Positions 53,559 through 53,636 of a DNA stretch of 53,636 nucleotides are shown here, piece after piece. The notes beneath the pieces are model-generated. The model was given only the letters and a program-made list of their open reading frames with translations. It searched no databases and had not been told where the DNA came from. The number at the start of each line of letters is the position of its first letter. Position 1 is the stretch's first letter. Both the position numbers and the translations under genes were made by a program. Origin of the DNA: Parabacteroides sp. TM07-1AC (GTDB lineage: Bacteria; Bacteroidota; Bacteroidia; Bacteroidales; Tannerellaceae); NCBI RefSeq assembly GCF_003480915.1, contig NZ_QUKD01000017.1, forward strand, positions 1-53,636. Direction: 5' to 3'.

Positions 53559-53636
53559 CTTATTAGGTTAATAAAAATATATTTTGCCAGAGTCTTTGAA
53601 GAACTATGTCTATAAATCAATGTTATAATACCAATT

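Overview
The window looks like chromosomal DNA of a gut Bacteroidales member, most like Bacteroides or Parabacteroides. The evidence is three SusC/SusD pairs, a hybrid two-component regulator, a sigma/FecR-controlled TonB-dependent receptor with an STN domain, Bacteroidetes-type promoters (TAnnTTTG at -7), weak ribosome binding sites and many SPII lipoproteins. Species cannot be fixed from sequence alone. No tRNA, rRNA, CRISPR array, insertion sequence or prophage was seen, and no gene-free stretch exceeds 300 bases.

Region 1 (1-5.5 kb, + strand) is core: a sensor histidine kinase, then the YceD-rpmF-fabH-era-der block for ribosome assembly and fatty acid initiation. A small pair at 5.6-6.0 kb looks like a toxin-antitoxin module whose toxin is truncated. 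Region 2 (6.2-10.0 kb, - strand) holds a two-domain lipoprotein, its partner radical SAM/SPASM enzyme (the uncharacterised 'rSAM/lipoprotein system') and a GH123-type glycosidase. Region 3 (10.1-15.6 kb) has an MsbA-like ABC exporter, a GH95 alpha-L-fucosidase lipoprotein and a convergent outer membrane porin, with an elaborate inverted repeat over the meeting 3' ends.

Region 4 (15.8-30.9 kb, + strand) is a polysaccharide utilisation locus (PUL): GH105 unsaturated uronyl hydrolase, DUF5018-like lipoprotein, SusC, SusD, FAS1 lipoprotein, two heparinase II/III-type lyases and an HTCS regulator. Two GACAAAAG direct repeats, 20 bp apart, sit just upstream of its likely promoter. The gene set implies import of a uronic-acid polysaccharide, lyase cleavage and removal of the 4,5-unsaturated uronate. 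There is no sulfatase.

Region 5 (31.1-39.5 kb, - strand) is a second Sus-type system: ECF sigma, FecR anti-sigma, STN-SusC, SusD and a LamG-plus-endonuclease/exonuclease/phosphatase (EEP) protein, with no glycoside hydrolase. A compact promoter and intrinsic terminator on the opposite strand just upstream of susC predict a roughly 75-nt antisense RNA. Region 6 (39.5-43.1 kb, - strand) is pstC-pstA-pstB-phoU. PstC carries an inserted PstS-like segment in its first periplasmic loop, and no pstS gene lies in the window.

Region 7 (43.4-47.5 kb, + strand) is GH88, DUF2264, KduI and KduD, which continues the catabolism of unsaturated uronates made by lyases like those in region 4. Region 8 is a lone AAA-type ATPase with a perfect palindrome on its promoter, facing a third SusC/SusD pair on the - strand that runs to the window edge.
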